Source: Pyropia yezoensis
Lineage: Eukaryota > Rhodophyta > Bangiophyceae > Bangiales > Bangiaceae
Direction: 5' to 3'
Length of the DNA stretch: 64,000 nucleotides
Assembly (NCBI GenBank): GCA_009829735.1
Contig: CM020618.1
Location: 41,717,030 to 41,781,029, forward strand
The notes beneath the pieces were generated by a model, which made no database searches, was not told the origin of the DNA, and saw only the letters and a program-made list of their open reading frames with translations. A program made the position numbers and the translations under genes. Numbering within the stretch: position 1 is the first letter of the stretch; each line of letters starts with the position of its first letter. Of this stretch, positions 1 to 11,595 are shown piece after piece.

Positions 1-186
1 GTCGACGAGAGGGGTTGCTGAAAGAGTCAACGGCAAAGGCAATCGGCAATCCTTGCAGCCACCTCTGCGGCACCGCATTACTGTAAAGTGGTTGACATTT
101 CCGGCACAGGTCGACATTGGGCGCACACTAGCTACGCGGCTGCGTAATCGCTGTCCCGCGTGACTTGGACGGCTCTTTGGTGCAGC

Positions 187-834
187 TCAATTGCAGACAT
201 TGCACTGCAATTGTTGCACTTCAAAAGGGGTTGAAATGCGTGAAAAACATGCAGCGAATTGCAGTGGCTCCAGTCGCCGACGATCGCCGGCGCAAGTTTC
301 TTGCCGCGGCGCCTCGGCCTGCACTTGCTGTCCCGGGTGAGACTCTTCCACGGGGGGTAGGCCTGGGAGCGCTGACAGCGCCTGGCGCATGGCCTCCAGG
401 GGGGTCACACTCATTGGCAGCTTGGCCACGCCCACACGCGCAGTGGCCTTGGCCGTCTGTGCCGCTGCCGCGACAGCAGCGGCGCGAGTGCACAGCCGCA
501 TTGCCGCGACCAGCCCGGGCCGGGCTACCGCGTCGTCGTCATCAGCGTCAATAACATCGTCTAGGTCGTCGCCACCGTCATCGTCGTCGTCGTCGTCACC
601 AGCGCCACCAGCGCCACGGCCGCCACCGCCACCGCCTCCACCATCCACGCCGCCATCCCCGCCGCCATCCCCGCCGCCGTCCCCGCCGCCATCCCCGCCT
701 CCATCACCGGCACTATCACCGCCACCACCACAGCCCACGGGCCCCTCCTCGTCACTCGTGTTCCAGTCGTTCAATAAGGCGGCCCGAGGGGATCCATCCA
801 CCCCCTTGCCATCGTCATCAGTACAGTCGGACAT
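187..834 (-). CDS. Acidic Gly/Asp-rich hypothetical protein (possibly first exon)
   Basis: Unrecognised. The open frame runs from an ATG at 834 (MSDCTDDDGK) for about 215 residues. It has an acidic start, then a Gly/Asp repeat encoded by 12-bp units (CCGCCATCCCCG-like on the plus strand, about 650-712), then a run of Asp residues, and a more ordinary Ala/Leu-rich part (around residues 105-165). The frame is open upstream to 864, but the 834 ATG precedes the acidic segment and is the natural start. The last residues before the stop at 187 look non-coding, so the gene may splice onward to the left, outside or near the window edge. Acidic low-complexity N-termini like this also occur in gene E of the neighbouring transposon-like cluster, so it could belong to a related element; this is inference. 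Confidence 0.35.
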   Translation of the reverse strand: MSDCTDDDGKGVDGSPRAALLNDWNTSDEEGPVGCGGGGDSAGDGGGDGGGDGGGDGGGDGGVDGGGGGGGGRGAGGAGDDDDDDDGGDDLDDVIDADDDDAVARPGLVAAMRLCTRAAAVAAAAQTAKATARVGVAKLPMSVTPLEAMRQALSALPGLPPVEESHPGQQVQAEAPRQETCAGDRRRLEPLQFAACFSRISTPFEVQQLQCNVCN

Positions 835-2414
835 GACGCGACCACGAGACGCGTGCCCCCTCAAGTCAGAGGTGGGGGGAATAGGGGGTATTAGAGGAGG
901 GAAAGAGGAGCGGCGGCCGTGGGGCGAGGGCGCGGCTCAGGGCTGCGCACCGGCAGCGGTACCGGCGCGGCTTGCCCCCGTCTAGACCCACTACGATGAC
1001 CACCGGCACTGCCAGAACCTCATCTTATACCTCCAGCGCCCACGCTGCTGCCTGCCACCCTGCCCATCAGACGCGCCGCAGTAGTGGTCGCCCGCCTCTG
1101 CCACACGACCCCGTTCTTGTATCCACATGCTGGCCGCCCGACAGGCGCTCCCAGACGGCAACAGCCCCCCCCCCCCCCCCCCGGCCCAGTCACCGGCTCC
1201 GCGAGCGCAGACTGACAGACCACTACTGATCGGCTCGACCCTCGGCGGTCCCCTCCCCTCCCTCCATCGTTAGCGCGCACGGCTGTGCCGGCACGTTCGC
1301 CTCGCACTCGGCTTGGTGTAGCCCACCTGCCTCCTCCCCACACCATCACAACCGAGAGGGGCGGCGTCTCGCTGCCCCCCACTGCAGTTGAGCGAAGCCA
1401 TGGCCAATGGCCGCGCGGCCGACCTTGGCGCTCGGGTGCTGCATGAGCGCACCGAGGCGTCGTGACACCTTCCCGAGTCAATTGAGGCGCTCGGAGGACG
1501 GCGGGGCGGCGCGCCACGCCGGTCTCGCCGCTCTGTCGCACAGGACACCACGAATTTCCTCTGGCGACCTAAATTTGCCTCCGTGTAGCGGCTGTTTAAA
1601 TCTGGGCGAACCTGCTCGTGGCTGACCGCGCTATCGGATCTGCTGTGGACCAGCATAAAAACCAGAGGACCGGCGACCATTGAAACCCTCGGAGCACTAT
1701 GTGAGAATAGAGTTCATGATATCGGCTCTTGGGAGAGAGTGAGAAAACCTGGTACAGCGTTCCAGGTTCTTTGTCCACAGAGCTGTTTCCACCCACCTGT
1801 TGTCGGACCCTCCAGACCTCAAGATGCCAGAGCTGTTCGGAGCAGCTGTTTTTCAGCACTGCTCGCACCCCGTTTCTTCTTCGTGACCCTATTTTGTGCC
1901 CTGGTCGCACAACACACGTCTTTTCTTCGCCCTCCCGTTCTCCCGGCCCGCTCCTTGCCACTCTCCCCCCAATGCCGCAACTCGGGCGCCCTTGAGCGTC
2001 CTCCCGCACACTGTCCGGTGCTCTGGTCCAGCCAGCTATCGTCCCGTACTATTCCACCACCACACCCCCCATACCCCGCTCTCGCACAGACATCCCCCGC
2101 ACACACATCCCCCGCCTCGACGTCCCTCTCGAAAACCCTTCCAATGTGAACCGTCCGTATCAGGGACATACGCGGCGGTGTACACAAACACATTCGCCGG
2201 CGAACGGCGTAAGAACCGTGGCCGGGTGTACAACAGCGCGTGCCTCATGGGAGTATGCGTCGGGGACATTGACACCTCCATGGGGATGAAGATCATCAGT
2301 CGTTGAGCTTGGTCTGCAGGGCGTTCGCCCTGATATATGGTGAGCACCTCACCTGCCGGGCTGCCATGGGCTGTCTTGCCCATGGTCAGCCAGCCATTGG
2401 CAGGTGGCTCCACC
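835..2414. other. Stretch without a convincing gene
   Basis: I see overlapping open frames on both strands but none with a clear domain or consistent composition. It contains an 18-base C run at 1165-1182. This is the part of the first contig that lies outside the overlap with the second contig. Confidence 0.5.
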
Positions 2415-4211
2415 ACGAGAGCGGCGCTGCTCCTTGCCAGGTACTTGTGGTTCACTTGCAAACGCACGCCCTGGCCCCGCTTGGCGGCGGGCGTCTCGCC
2501 CGTCCACGGTGTCACGACCACAGCACCCCCCGGGGACACATCGGCCGTCGGGTGGGACAAGAAAATAGGCTCCATGTCGACAGCTCAACTACACACAGCA
2601 CGAAGATTCCCAGCGTGTGGACACGGCGCGTGAGTGGGTGTGCCATGGATGAGCGAGGTATGCCCTTCCCCCCCCCCCTCTTCCTCACCCTACCCCCACT
2701 ATCCACATGGCGACTCCCTGTCGAACAAGCTTAACAGCCATGTACGATGATACCCAACGTCACCACTCCCCACACCATCTCCCAGTCATACATGCACGCC
2801 CGACCTGTAGCATGCCAGCCAACCTCCCCCCCACCCTCCCCCCGACAGAATAACGCAATAGGTCCTGCGTACTGTCACGCATCCAACTCACGTGAGAAAC
2901 ACAGGCCAAGTCGACACAAGCCGTGTCTGCGCACAAGTGCGGCGCGAACGGGGTTCCTCCGCGAAGAAGAATGGTGAGGACGCGCAGTTCTGGAGATGGC
3001 GGTCCAGATGCGAGCACGGGGACAGTGCCGCTGCCCTGAAAGAGAGAACAGACAGGTTGGGCGCCAGTGAAGTCGCACCGGTGAGGACCGCACAGTGGAT
3101 GGCAAGGAGTCGCTCAGCATCAGCTAGGCACACGCGGCCGGAGGGGGACGTGGGCGACAGTACAGTGGGCGCAAACGAGCCGCGCAGGACCAGCCTGTCA
3201 CACCGGGCAGGAGGGGCAGGAGCGGAATGCGGGCGACTGCAGAGTTCGTGGGAGAGAGCCGCGCAGGACCAGCAACCAGCAGACGGCTCCACACCGCGTC
3301 CTAAAGGCAGCGTGCAGCGCGCCCCGCTCGCAGGTCGCCCGCCCTGCTAGCCTATGGCCATATTGCCCGGGCAATGTGGGAGGGGACTGCTCCTGGCTGT
3401 GAGTTTGGGCGCGCACTCCCCCGGCCCCGCCCACCCCTTCGGACAGTACCGTGGGCGCGGTGACTGCGCTGGCCATGGCTGCCCTGCCGTGCGATTGCGC
3501 GCGGTCCCCGGTGCGCTTGGGCGGGCAAACGTTGGCCGCAGTGTACAATGCGGGATACCTCCGTGGTGTCCCGCGACGAGAGGGGGATGTGGACTGCACA
3601 GGTCACGCAGCCGAATGGAGGGGACAGACTTGAAACGGATGCTGACACACGGTTGCCCTCACAGAAGCGCTGCCCTGCCAGTCCAGTGCCGCTGATTGGC
3701 CAGCGTTTCAGTCGGCACGTAGGTTGCGGCGGCGTGTCGTGCGTTCACAGGCACGTGACGTGTACGCACCGTTTGCTTTGCGATGATTGGCCATTGATGA
3801 CGCAGGCTCTTTGAATTTCATTTGCGGTGCGCACTAAGTACCCCCATTCCGTCCAGCCCTCGCGGTCCGTGTCAACGTTGACGCGCCCCTTCCCGGTCGA
3901 CCGGCCGGCGTCCGCGTCCGCATCCGCGTTGTGAGAAGGCTCGTGTCTCATCGGGTCATCGTTCAAAGGACCCAAACGGGGAAGTGATGGTGTTGTCCGT
4001 GTGGTTGTCCGTGGACGGTGTGGTTGCGACTGTGCCAGGACGGGGTCGTGGCGGGGGCGGTGGATGGGGCGGCCTCGGCGGGTCTGCAGCGCCAGACGTG
4101 CTTCGAGGAGGCTCCCACCTTGCTCGGCTCCCCTGCGGATAGAGGCTCTGCGATGCGGCTTGGGGGGCGCCGGTAGCGGGTCGTGGCTGAGGATCGGCGT
4201 TGGCCCCGGTG

Positions 4212-4310
4212 GTGCGGGGAGGCTACCGCCTCGCTCAGTCCTGTGCGGCAGCATCGTGGGCAAAGCGGGGAGGCTACCACATTGCTCGATCCTGTGCGGA
4301 GGCGTGGCGG
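4212..4310 (+). repeat. Imperfect 51-bp direct repeat (copy 1)
   Basis: Two units beginning GCGGGGAGGCTACC start at 4214 and 4265, a period of 51 bases. A third, weaker relative (GAGGAGGCTCCCACC) lies about 110 bases upstream. The same units occur in copy 2 near 16787-16885. Confidence 0.6.
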
Positions 4311-4550
4311 AGTTTACTGTCGACGTGTGGCCTGTCATAGAAAATGAAGACCCTACCCTTAGGGAACCCCACCCTCCGTACGTCTTATACACATGTCCGT
4401 TCCCCCCCCACCGCGCTTCCGTGGGCCGCACAATGCAGGAAGATATGTCAATGCGAGAGGAGCTGCACGCGTAAAAGGACGGGCGAAGCCCTCCTGCTGC
4501 CCTATGCACATGCATGTCTCACAGACATCATGAGTCAACGTGTTACTATG

Positions 4551-5501
4551 CTAGCAAAAGCCATGCTTGAGCTTGAGCACATCAATCTTCTCTCGTGTCG
4601 TCTGCCGCGGCAGCAGCAAGCGCCAGGCGCCAGGTCCCGAAATGACCGACCCCACACGGTCTGGGGCCAGCCTGGAGTTCCATTCAAAAGTCTCGTCCAT
4701 CACCATTTCGCGCAGCTGGTCCGCAAAGACCGGCAAGGTGGCGTCATCCGCGGCAATCGGGTACGACACGAAGGCCTCCAGGATAGAGACGGAATCCTGC
4801 ACCAAGCAACCACGCACCTCCCTGACAGTTCCTGCTCGTGTCGCCTCGGTCGTGCCGTTCCTGTCCCCGTCCTCGTTCCCAAAGTGACGATTGGTAGCAC
4901 CAATAAGCATCTTCTTTGAGTACGCGTAGTGCTTGCTTCCAACGGCGTCGTTCGCGTCGGGCTTGTCGACGTCAGGGTAGCACATGACGATGTCCACATT
5001 GACGCCGTCCCTGTTGACAACGTGGTAAAGAACGGCATTATACAGCACACGCCGAAACATCGACCGCCCGTCCACCTGCCGGCGCATGACACACAACTGC
5101 AGGGCCTCGTCGCGCCGACCGAGGTTGTCCTTGTTCACCGTGGTGTAGCCACGGAACACCTCATGGATGGCTCCTCCCTGGCGTGCATGCATCCGGTCCA
5201 AAATGTCTTGCATGACATCCCCCACTATGGCGTCCGCTTGCTGGCATACCCAAGCATTCTTGTCTGGTCCCCGGTATTCTGGCGGCACCAGAGGAGTGAT
5301 AACATCTCCTCGAGACGCCGGGTCGGCCGACAAGCGCATAAAGTTCTTCTTCAGCGCATTCAGCGTTGAGGACCGGACCATGTCCCTCGAAACCGCACGG
5401 TCAATTAAGTCGCAGATGTCCATCATCGGCGTCGACGCAATGTCCATCGCCACGTCACGGCGTGCACGTGATGGAGAGCGCTTGGTGGGTGCAGACGACA
5501 T
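4551..5501 (-). CDS. Transposon-cluster accessory protein A (copy 1)
   Basis: A 316-residue protein from the ATG at 5501 (MSSAPTKRSPSRARRD, a basic N-terminus). The frame is open further upstream to 5672 but with no better start. I do not recognise a named domain. The middle and C-terminal parts resemble protein D of the same cluster: both have a DGRS-x2-RRV-x-Y motif and, about 140-150 residues later, a GPG-x-W-x-LLLP motif. The sequence is uninterrupted and identical in frame to the copy at 17125-18075, so the gene is probably functional or recently so. It is divergently oriented to gene B. A role in transposition is inferred from position only. Confidence 0.7.
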   Translation of the reverse strand: MSSAPTKRSPSRARRDVAMDIASTPMMDICDLIDRAVSRDMVRSSTLNALKKNFMRLSADPASRGDVITPLVPPEYRGPDKNAWVCQQADAIVGDVMQDILDRMHARQGGAIHEVFRGYTTVNKDNLGRRDEALQLCVMRRQVDGRSMFRRVLYNAVLYHVVNRDGVNVDIVMCYPDVDKPDANDAVGSKHYAYSKKMLIGATNRHFGNEDGDRNGTTEATRAGTVREVRGCLVQDSVSILEAFVSYPIAADDATLPVFADQLREMVMDETFEWNSRLAPDRVGSVISGPGAWRLLLPRQTTREKIDVLKLKHGFC

Positions 5502-7171
5502 GCGCAGAGGTGGGGTAATGAGAGCGCAGACAACAGCGCGTGAAGCAGCCAGCCAGTCAGCGCAGCTGTTCAGATTGAGGGTGTGTGGGCGACTGAGGTC
5601 AGAACGCGAGTCGACGCATGGGGTGGGCCGCCTTTTGTACGAGACACAGGTCTGTGCAAGCCGCATGTCCAAGAAACTCTCTTCATAGGGCGACCGCTCT
5701 CGGAGAGGACAGTGAGCGCCCCCCCCTCCCCTCGCACCCTACGACGCACATGGTGCTCCCCGGCCAACGTCCGCCAACCTGCGTCACTCGCGTTCTTGTA
5801 CGCAAAGAGCACTCGAAAGCACAGACATATCCAGTCACAGGAGAGGCATCGCACGGCCTCAGGCAGACGGCGGTCCCCAAGAACAGGTCGCCGTGCAAGG
5901 GACACCACAGAGCCAAAACCACATTTCGAAGGGAAGACACCTGCCAAGCCGCCTGAGAGACTCTTCGCCAGGGTGTCGCGGAACAGGGGAGGCCATCGCT
6001 TCCGTCAGCGCTGGCCTCTTGCGCTGTCTCGGACAGGTAGCCGCTCGATCATCACGTTCTAACGCGACTGGCAAGCGGGGCGAGCGGCTGTATCACGTCA
6101 GGGCCGCTCATTGCCTGTTATGATTATGGGGCAGTTATACTCCGCGTCAATTCCTTTTTCGGCTGTCTCGTGGCGCTCCCTGACACAGGACGCGTGACCG
6201 CTGCCATCCAAGAACCCGCCATCCCCATGTAGTCCGTGGAGGCAGCTGGCCGTTCCCTCTGATACCAACGGCCATCAGGAACATGGGCCCTTGCTGGGCC
6301 GCGCTGTTCTGTCTTGTCGCCGGTGGCTGGACACGAGAGTGGTGCGCCGTCTCTGTCCGCCAAGGATACTGGAGTGAGCCTGCCGCCCGAAAGCTGCACG
6401 CTGCTGAGGCTCCATCATGATGGTCACCCCCTCAAGCAACGGCCCTCTCTCTCACGGACCTCACTCGAGCGCCTTCCGCACATGTGTGGCGCGCGAGATC
6501 GCCGTTACGCCTCTGTCAGTGCCGTCAGGGAAGGGGGGGTTGAAGGGCCACGGCGGTGGCGCTGGCGGAGACTGTGATATTCTAGAAGTCCCGACGCAAG
6601 CCCTCCCTCATCGTTGGTCTGTTGCCTGTGACAATGCCTCGTACTAATCTCGTCCTCTCTTGGGGGTGGATCGAGCAGGCGGGCGGGCGCTTCTGCGCAC
6701 GGCGTCGCGGATCCGTGCCAGTCACGGGAGCTGCCATTACGCCGCTCGGTCGGTGGTGCAAGCCCTGGGAGATACAGCTCTTGGTGGCACGCTTCATTTT
6801 CACGTGCGGCGCTCATCCGCCCATCTGGCACCAAGGAGCCACCACCCCCCTTAATATTGAGTGCGGCCGCGGGAGGGCAGGTGTGCGCTGGCGCGCTGAC
6901 CCCCAGACGGCAAGACCCCGTCGACGCCCGCTCACCTCCTATACACCTGGCCATCTCGGCCTCCCTTCCCTTTACGCGTGGTATTGTGGCCGTGACGCTG
7001 CGTGGCTCCGTTGTTGTGGCGGTGCCTCTGAGTGGCTCTTGTACTGCGGTGGTGGATCTGTGTTGGCCCGTTGCTTCGACGCTGCAGCTGACTGTGTCCA
7101 ATTCAGGCGGGCGCCCGGGCGGGCTGCAGCGTTCGCCACAACCTCCAAAGGCGACCGACGAGGACGTGATC

Positions 7172-8644
7172 ATGTCGGTGACGACGGACGAGGACGCGAC
7201 GGTGTCGTCAGCGGAGGACGCGGTCGGCGGCGCGGACCAGGTAGGCGTTGGAATCCGGCAACTCGGCATGCGCAATGACTCTGGCCGCAGCGTGTTAAAT
7301 CTTTGGGCTCGACTTCCTCCCCCGGGCATGTTCGACGGTCATCGGAGCGCAATGGTAGCCCCTGACCACCTCTTGTTCCATGGCATTACGAAGCGGCTGG
7401 TCACCGGAGCGCTTCGCTGGCTGGATGTGTCGCAGAGGAGGCGGGTCGGCGTCTCACTACGTGAGGCGCTGGCAAGGAGCCACTATCCAACGACGACAGT
7501 GTACAACGCTAAGCTAGACAAGGTGTCAAGTGTCGGCATCTCGGAATGGGCTGCCACGCTGACCGTTTTCGCAACTGTCCTGCGTCGGACGCTGCACAGT
7601 GCCATGCGGAGTGCGACCGCCGCCATGACGCCGCTGCTGACCGCCATGGAGGTCATTGACTGCTTTTCCGACATGGTTTGCGCCGCATACTTTTTCCCGC
7701 GGCTGGATATGGACGGCGAGACAGCGTGCCGGGCGCGCTTGTCAACGGCAGACCTGCAGTCGAAAGCGGAGGAGTTCTTCTCGCTCGTTCACGCGGCTTG
7801 CTTGCGCGAGGACGCGGCCGTGAAGGCGTTTGGCGTGATGTTGGACACGCCTAACCTCCACCGCCTTCGCGAGCTTGTTGACCGTGTTATCCCCGCGCTG
7901 TTGCACATCCGTCATGCACAGGAGCTGCTCTTTGAAAACGCACATCAACCTTTAAAACGTGCTGTTCTCTCTGGAAATGGTCGTGCCGACGCTCGGCGGG
8001 CCATGGCGCGATATGTTCGTGACGAGCTGGCTGCCAGGTTCAGGCAGGACTTCACGTTCTTCCAAGTCCCTCCTGCGTGGATTGGGCATGCTGGCGTGTC
8101 CTCCTGTCTGTCCCACGCAAGACCGCTGTGGAGCATGGCCGGCGCCGTCTGGCGGTGCACGACTGGAGCTCTCCCTCAAGCCAGTCTACATCCAAGTGTC
8201 GTGCGCATTGGCCAGGCCCGCTCCGATCCTGCGTCTCGCATCCGCTGGCGCTGTCGAGCGTCTCGCAGCAGCACGGAGCGTATGCACGTGAATGATGCCG
8301 TATCCGTCCGCGTCGTGGAGACATCTAGCACCATTACTGTACAGGAAGCGCGCGCTATCGGTAACGGGATGATGGCGTACTCCCAGGTGATAGCGTTTTT
8401 TACGACGCGTGCTGGCACCCCCTCTGCGGTCGTGCACCCATTCATTCCAATCGGAGGCCGGCGCCACCGAGTTGCTACGGATACCTTCTTGTATCTAGCG
8501 CTCTCTCCTGGTGTGCGGCGCGCGCTGGTACTCCATGATTGCCAGCTCTCGTGTCAGATACTAGCGACGGAGGTGTCTCATACTTCAACGCACGTGTGGT
8601 TCTTGTTTGGGCGCCGCCATGGCTACCCTGCTCGCAGCGGTTGA
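7172..8644 (+). CDS. C-terminal half of a Tnp2/CACTA-like transposase, gene B (copy 1, intact frame)
   Basis: A 490-residue ORF from the ATG at 7172; the frame is open upstream to 6857 but without an ATG. After an acidic N-terminus (about residues 1-35) come features in the order expected for the second half of Tnp2-type (CMC superfamily) transposases. These are a LWARLPPPGMFDGH segment, DHLLFHGITKRL (around 65-76), a SEW motif (around 125), TPNLHRL (around 226), and an FENAHQPLKR motif whose Glu (about 255) is the candidate third catalytic residue. The first two catalytic Asp motifs are absent here and are found in gene E. The frame depends on a five-C run at about 7318-7322. The other copy has four C and is frameshifted. 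Because the five-C version continues a plausible transposase sequence through the run, I favour it. The gene is convergent with gene C, with a gap of about 100 bases. Confidence 0.7.
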   Translation: MSVTTDEDATVSSAEDAVGGADQVGVGIRQLGMRNDSGRSVLNLWARLPPPGMFDGHRSAMVAPDHLLFHGITKRLVTGALRWLDVSQRRRVGVSLREALARSHYPTTTVYNAKLDKVSSVGISEWAATLTVFATVLRRTLHSAMRSATAAMTPLLTAMEVIDCFSDMVCAAYFFPRLDMDGETACRARLSTADLQSKAEEFFSLVHAACLREDAAVKAFGVMLDTPNLHRLRELVDRVIPALLHIRHAQELLFENAHQPLKRAVLSGNGRADARRAMARYVRDELAARFRQDFTFFQVPPAWIGHAGVSSCLSHARPLWSMAGAVWRCTTGALPQASLHPSVVRIGQARSDPASRIRWRCRASRSSTERMHVNDAVSVRVVETSSTITVQEARAIGNGMMAYSQVIAFFTTRAGTPSAVVHPFIPIGGRRHRVATDTFLYLALSPGVRRALVLHDCQLSCQILATEVSHTSTHVWFLFGRRHGYPARSG

Positions 8645-8747
8645 GGCAGTATAACAAAATGGCTCGCGGCTTTTGTCAGGCTGGCAGGGGAAAGACATCG
8701 TGGCGCTTCTCCTGCGCGGTGCTTCTCACACTAGAACGACTGTTGTT

Positions 8748-9764
8748 TTACATGACCTTCGATACCAACGCATGTACGTCCAGCGGTAGAACCTCCATGG
8801 TGCAGCACGGAATGCTTACGGTGACCGACCCGCACGCCGCCCCACCCTCCCACGTGTCCATCGACGAGCTCACAATCGTTTCACGCCATGAGATGAAACA
8901 AGGGCACAATACAGGTATAGCAGGCACCTCTTCGCGTGTCACCATGCTCTCGACCAAGTCGTGCACGTATGCCCTCCGCCGGACATGATACTGCTCCGAC
9001 TCACGGGACGCAACCATCGCGCCCCCACTGTCCAGCACGCGGCTCACAATATAAAACTTCCGACCGTCCTCGCTCGTCACACGCTCTAGCAACGTCCGTG
9101 CAGGAGCTGACCCATCGGCTCGCTTGAACTGCCTGCGCATGTTCTCCATCACAACGGGCACCTCCAAGGCCCTCAGTAGAGCCGATGCGCTCGAGAAATG
9201 GAGAGTCCAAACAGGACGAGTCGGCCGCCTGCCTGCTGTCCTTGCGGTGTACGCCAGGGAGAGCATCGCCCTGAGCTCGTCTATGCCGCTTCTGGGGAAC
9301 AGCACGTCGAGGACGATAGCCGTTTGTTCTTGCCGTGCCCTTCCAGCGAGGGGTCGATTGCCAGGAGGGGCGCGCGCCGGGCATAGCTTCAGGCGATCCA
9401 ACAGGCGGTTGGCCAACACTTTCTGGAGCGCCCGTCCTAAGACAAACTCCTCCTGCCGTGCCACTGCTCGAAGGACGTCCAGGCCGTGCAGGGCTTGCCG
9501 AGAGCCGCGGAACTCCTCGCGGACAACAGACAGATTGTCTGACAGCTGGGCCTCGCGCAACGCCAGTTCTTGAACTTGGCGCCGAAGGCGCTCAAAATCA
9601 GCCACTCTCACGGACGTGCGAGCTGCCACTGATGGCCGCGCCCCTTCATCAGCGGGTACGAGTGTCACGGCCGCATGGACCGCGGCAGGCGTTGGTGCTA
9701 CACGTCCCCCTTCCTCCGCATGCTCCGGTTGCGGCGCGGCTGAGCCAACGTCGGCTGCCGACAT
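8748..9764 (-). CDS. Coiled-coil accessory protein C (copy 1)
   Basis: A 338-residue protein starting MSAADVGSAAPQPEHAEE at 9764. An Ala/acidic N-terminus is followed by a probable coiled coil (about residues 55-95, rich in Leu, Arg, Gln and Glu with heptad-like spacing), then a globular part of about 240 residues with no domain I can name. It is intact in both copies of the block. Its 3' end faces that of gene B and its 5' end faces gene D. Function unknown. Confidence 0.65.
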   Translation of the reverse strand: MSAADVGSAAPQPEHAEEGGRVAPTPAAVHAAVTLVPADEGARPSVAARTSVRVADFERLRRQVQELALREAQLSDNLSVVREEFRGSRQALHGLDVLRAVARQEEFVLGRALQKVLANRLLDRLKLCPARAPPGNRPLAGRARQEQTAIVLDVLFPRSGIDELRAMLSLAYTARTAGRRPTRPVWTLHFSSASALLRALEVPVVMENMRRQFKRADGSAPARTLLERVTSEDGRKFYIVSRVLDSGGAMVASRESEQYHVRRRAYVHDLVESMVTREEVPAIPVLCPCFISWRETIVSSSMDTWEGGAACGSVTVSIPCCTMEVLPLDVHALVSKVM

Positions 9765-11595
9765 TGTGACAGCTTTACAACGCCGGAGCCAGAGAAGACC
9801 GCAGGCAGCCGAGAAGGGGACAGAAGGATGTCAAACGAGGCGACCACCACATGCCAGCTTCAGTCTGCCTCACGAAAGCCACCAAGAACCGGGAACGCCG
9901 GCACTCGCGGCACTTGTGCCACCCAGACAGCCCCAAAAACCACGCCCACAGAACGACAAGTAGCGGCTGTGACGGCGATACAGGTAGAGTACCAGGAGCT
10001 GCGTCTGTGCCGGCTTTACAGGTAGAGAATGCACATCAGAAGGCAATGGCTAAGGAAGCAAGGCCAGGCACCGGGTCACCTGCGAAGGTAGGGGGGAGGC
10101 GACAGTCCCGGACAGCGGGGGGCAGCACCACGCGTAGATGTCGGCGACAGGAAGAACGGACGCGGCGATAGCGGATACAGTGTGTGCCTTTACGATTGAA
10201 CTGACGGCGCCGGCAGAGGCGCTCGTGTGAGAACGCAGATCCAGAGGAATCGTCGCATTGCCCGTAGCCACCGGTCTCCGATCAGGGATTCCTCACGCGA
10301 CTGCTGCTGGACCCGCCTGTCCTGTCCCGTGCTCGCTTCCGCGTACACGTGTACTGGCGTGTCTTCCGGTCGCCTTGTCATGCCTTCCACGCATGTCAGC
10401 CAATGGGAAGGCCACAATCCCCGTTTTCATCCCTCGGCGGCGCCCAGCGGCGACTGTCGCTCATGACCCACCTTCATGAGCTAGTCTCGAACCACTAGTC
10501 CTCTCGGAGGCGCTTAGTTGGGCCCCACGTGCACCCCCTCGGACCGCGTCCGGTGGGGGGCATCACGGTGGTACACCTGCGGGTATGTAACAACCCCCCC
10601 CCCCCGTGGACCCAACTTTCGCTGGTCTGCTCCTTTGGCGGCGCCTGTGTGCACCTCGTGTGCAGTTCCCACGCTGGTTCGCGCTCCCTGTCTCCTCGCG
10701 TGTGCACGGGAGAACATGTATGTTTGTCCCCGGTCGACCATGCCCGGTGGCTGTCTTTGCTGTTGTACACCCATGTGCCTGCGGATGTTCTACGCCATCG
10801 ACGCCCAATACGACTGGGCCTCGGACCATCTTTCTGTGGGCCAGGTGGTCGATCCTGGGTGTGGTCGCTCGGGTACGACTCCTTAACACTGTCGTCCGCA
10901 GCTCCAGGCGACAGGCGCCGCTGGTGTCCGCGATGGTCCGGCCTCCCGTTCCGTGCTGATACAAATGTCTCACGAGAGGAACCGCCGGCGAACGGCGCTA
11001 CGCCAAGAGATGACCCTGTCGGGTGGCATCCTGTCAGCGTGGCCCGTGGTCTACTCCCGCACCGCTCGGTGGCCATGACAGCGATGGCGGGTGTGCGGCC
11101 GCGTCCGCTCACGCCTGACCACGTCTTCTGCCCGCGACTGTCTTGGTGGACCGCGCTTAGAGGTTGCCGAGAAAAGGTCACCCTTAGCTGCTTGAGGGGC
11201 CCCGGCCCCGCCTGGGAAACCCTCCGCCACTCGATGCCTCGGTGGTACCCGGTTGCGTATTCGGTGGGCTTCCCCGCTTTGGCTGACGGTCGATAGTGTC
11301 GGTCGCTCGTCGCCCCCTTCTCGTTGCCGTGAGACCCATCCGCTGTCCGCCCTACGCGGTAACCGAGTGCAGTGCCTGTCGTACATCTCGCTCCTCGCGG
11401 ATTGCGACAGCGGCTCCTCTTTTTCTCCCGCCGCCGCGGGCATAAGGGCATCTCCTGCCAGTTGTCCAACTATTTACGTGCTGCGAGTTGTGTCACTGCC
11501 CATCGGCGGCTGTGAGCGCCCAAGTGCATAACCGCCGCTGTGTCAAGTGTCTGTCATTAACATTGCATACACCTGTACAACATCAACCCCAAGGA

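Noticed and set aside
3745-4515. Minus-strand 256-codon frame in copy 1
   Set aside because: Its apparent repeats come from the 51-bp DNA repeat. The frame is not preserved in copy 2.
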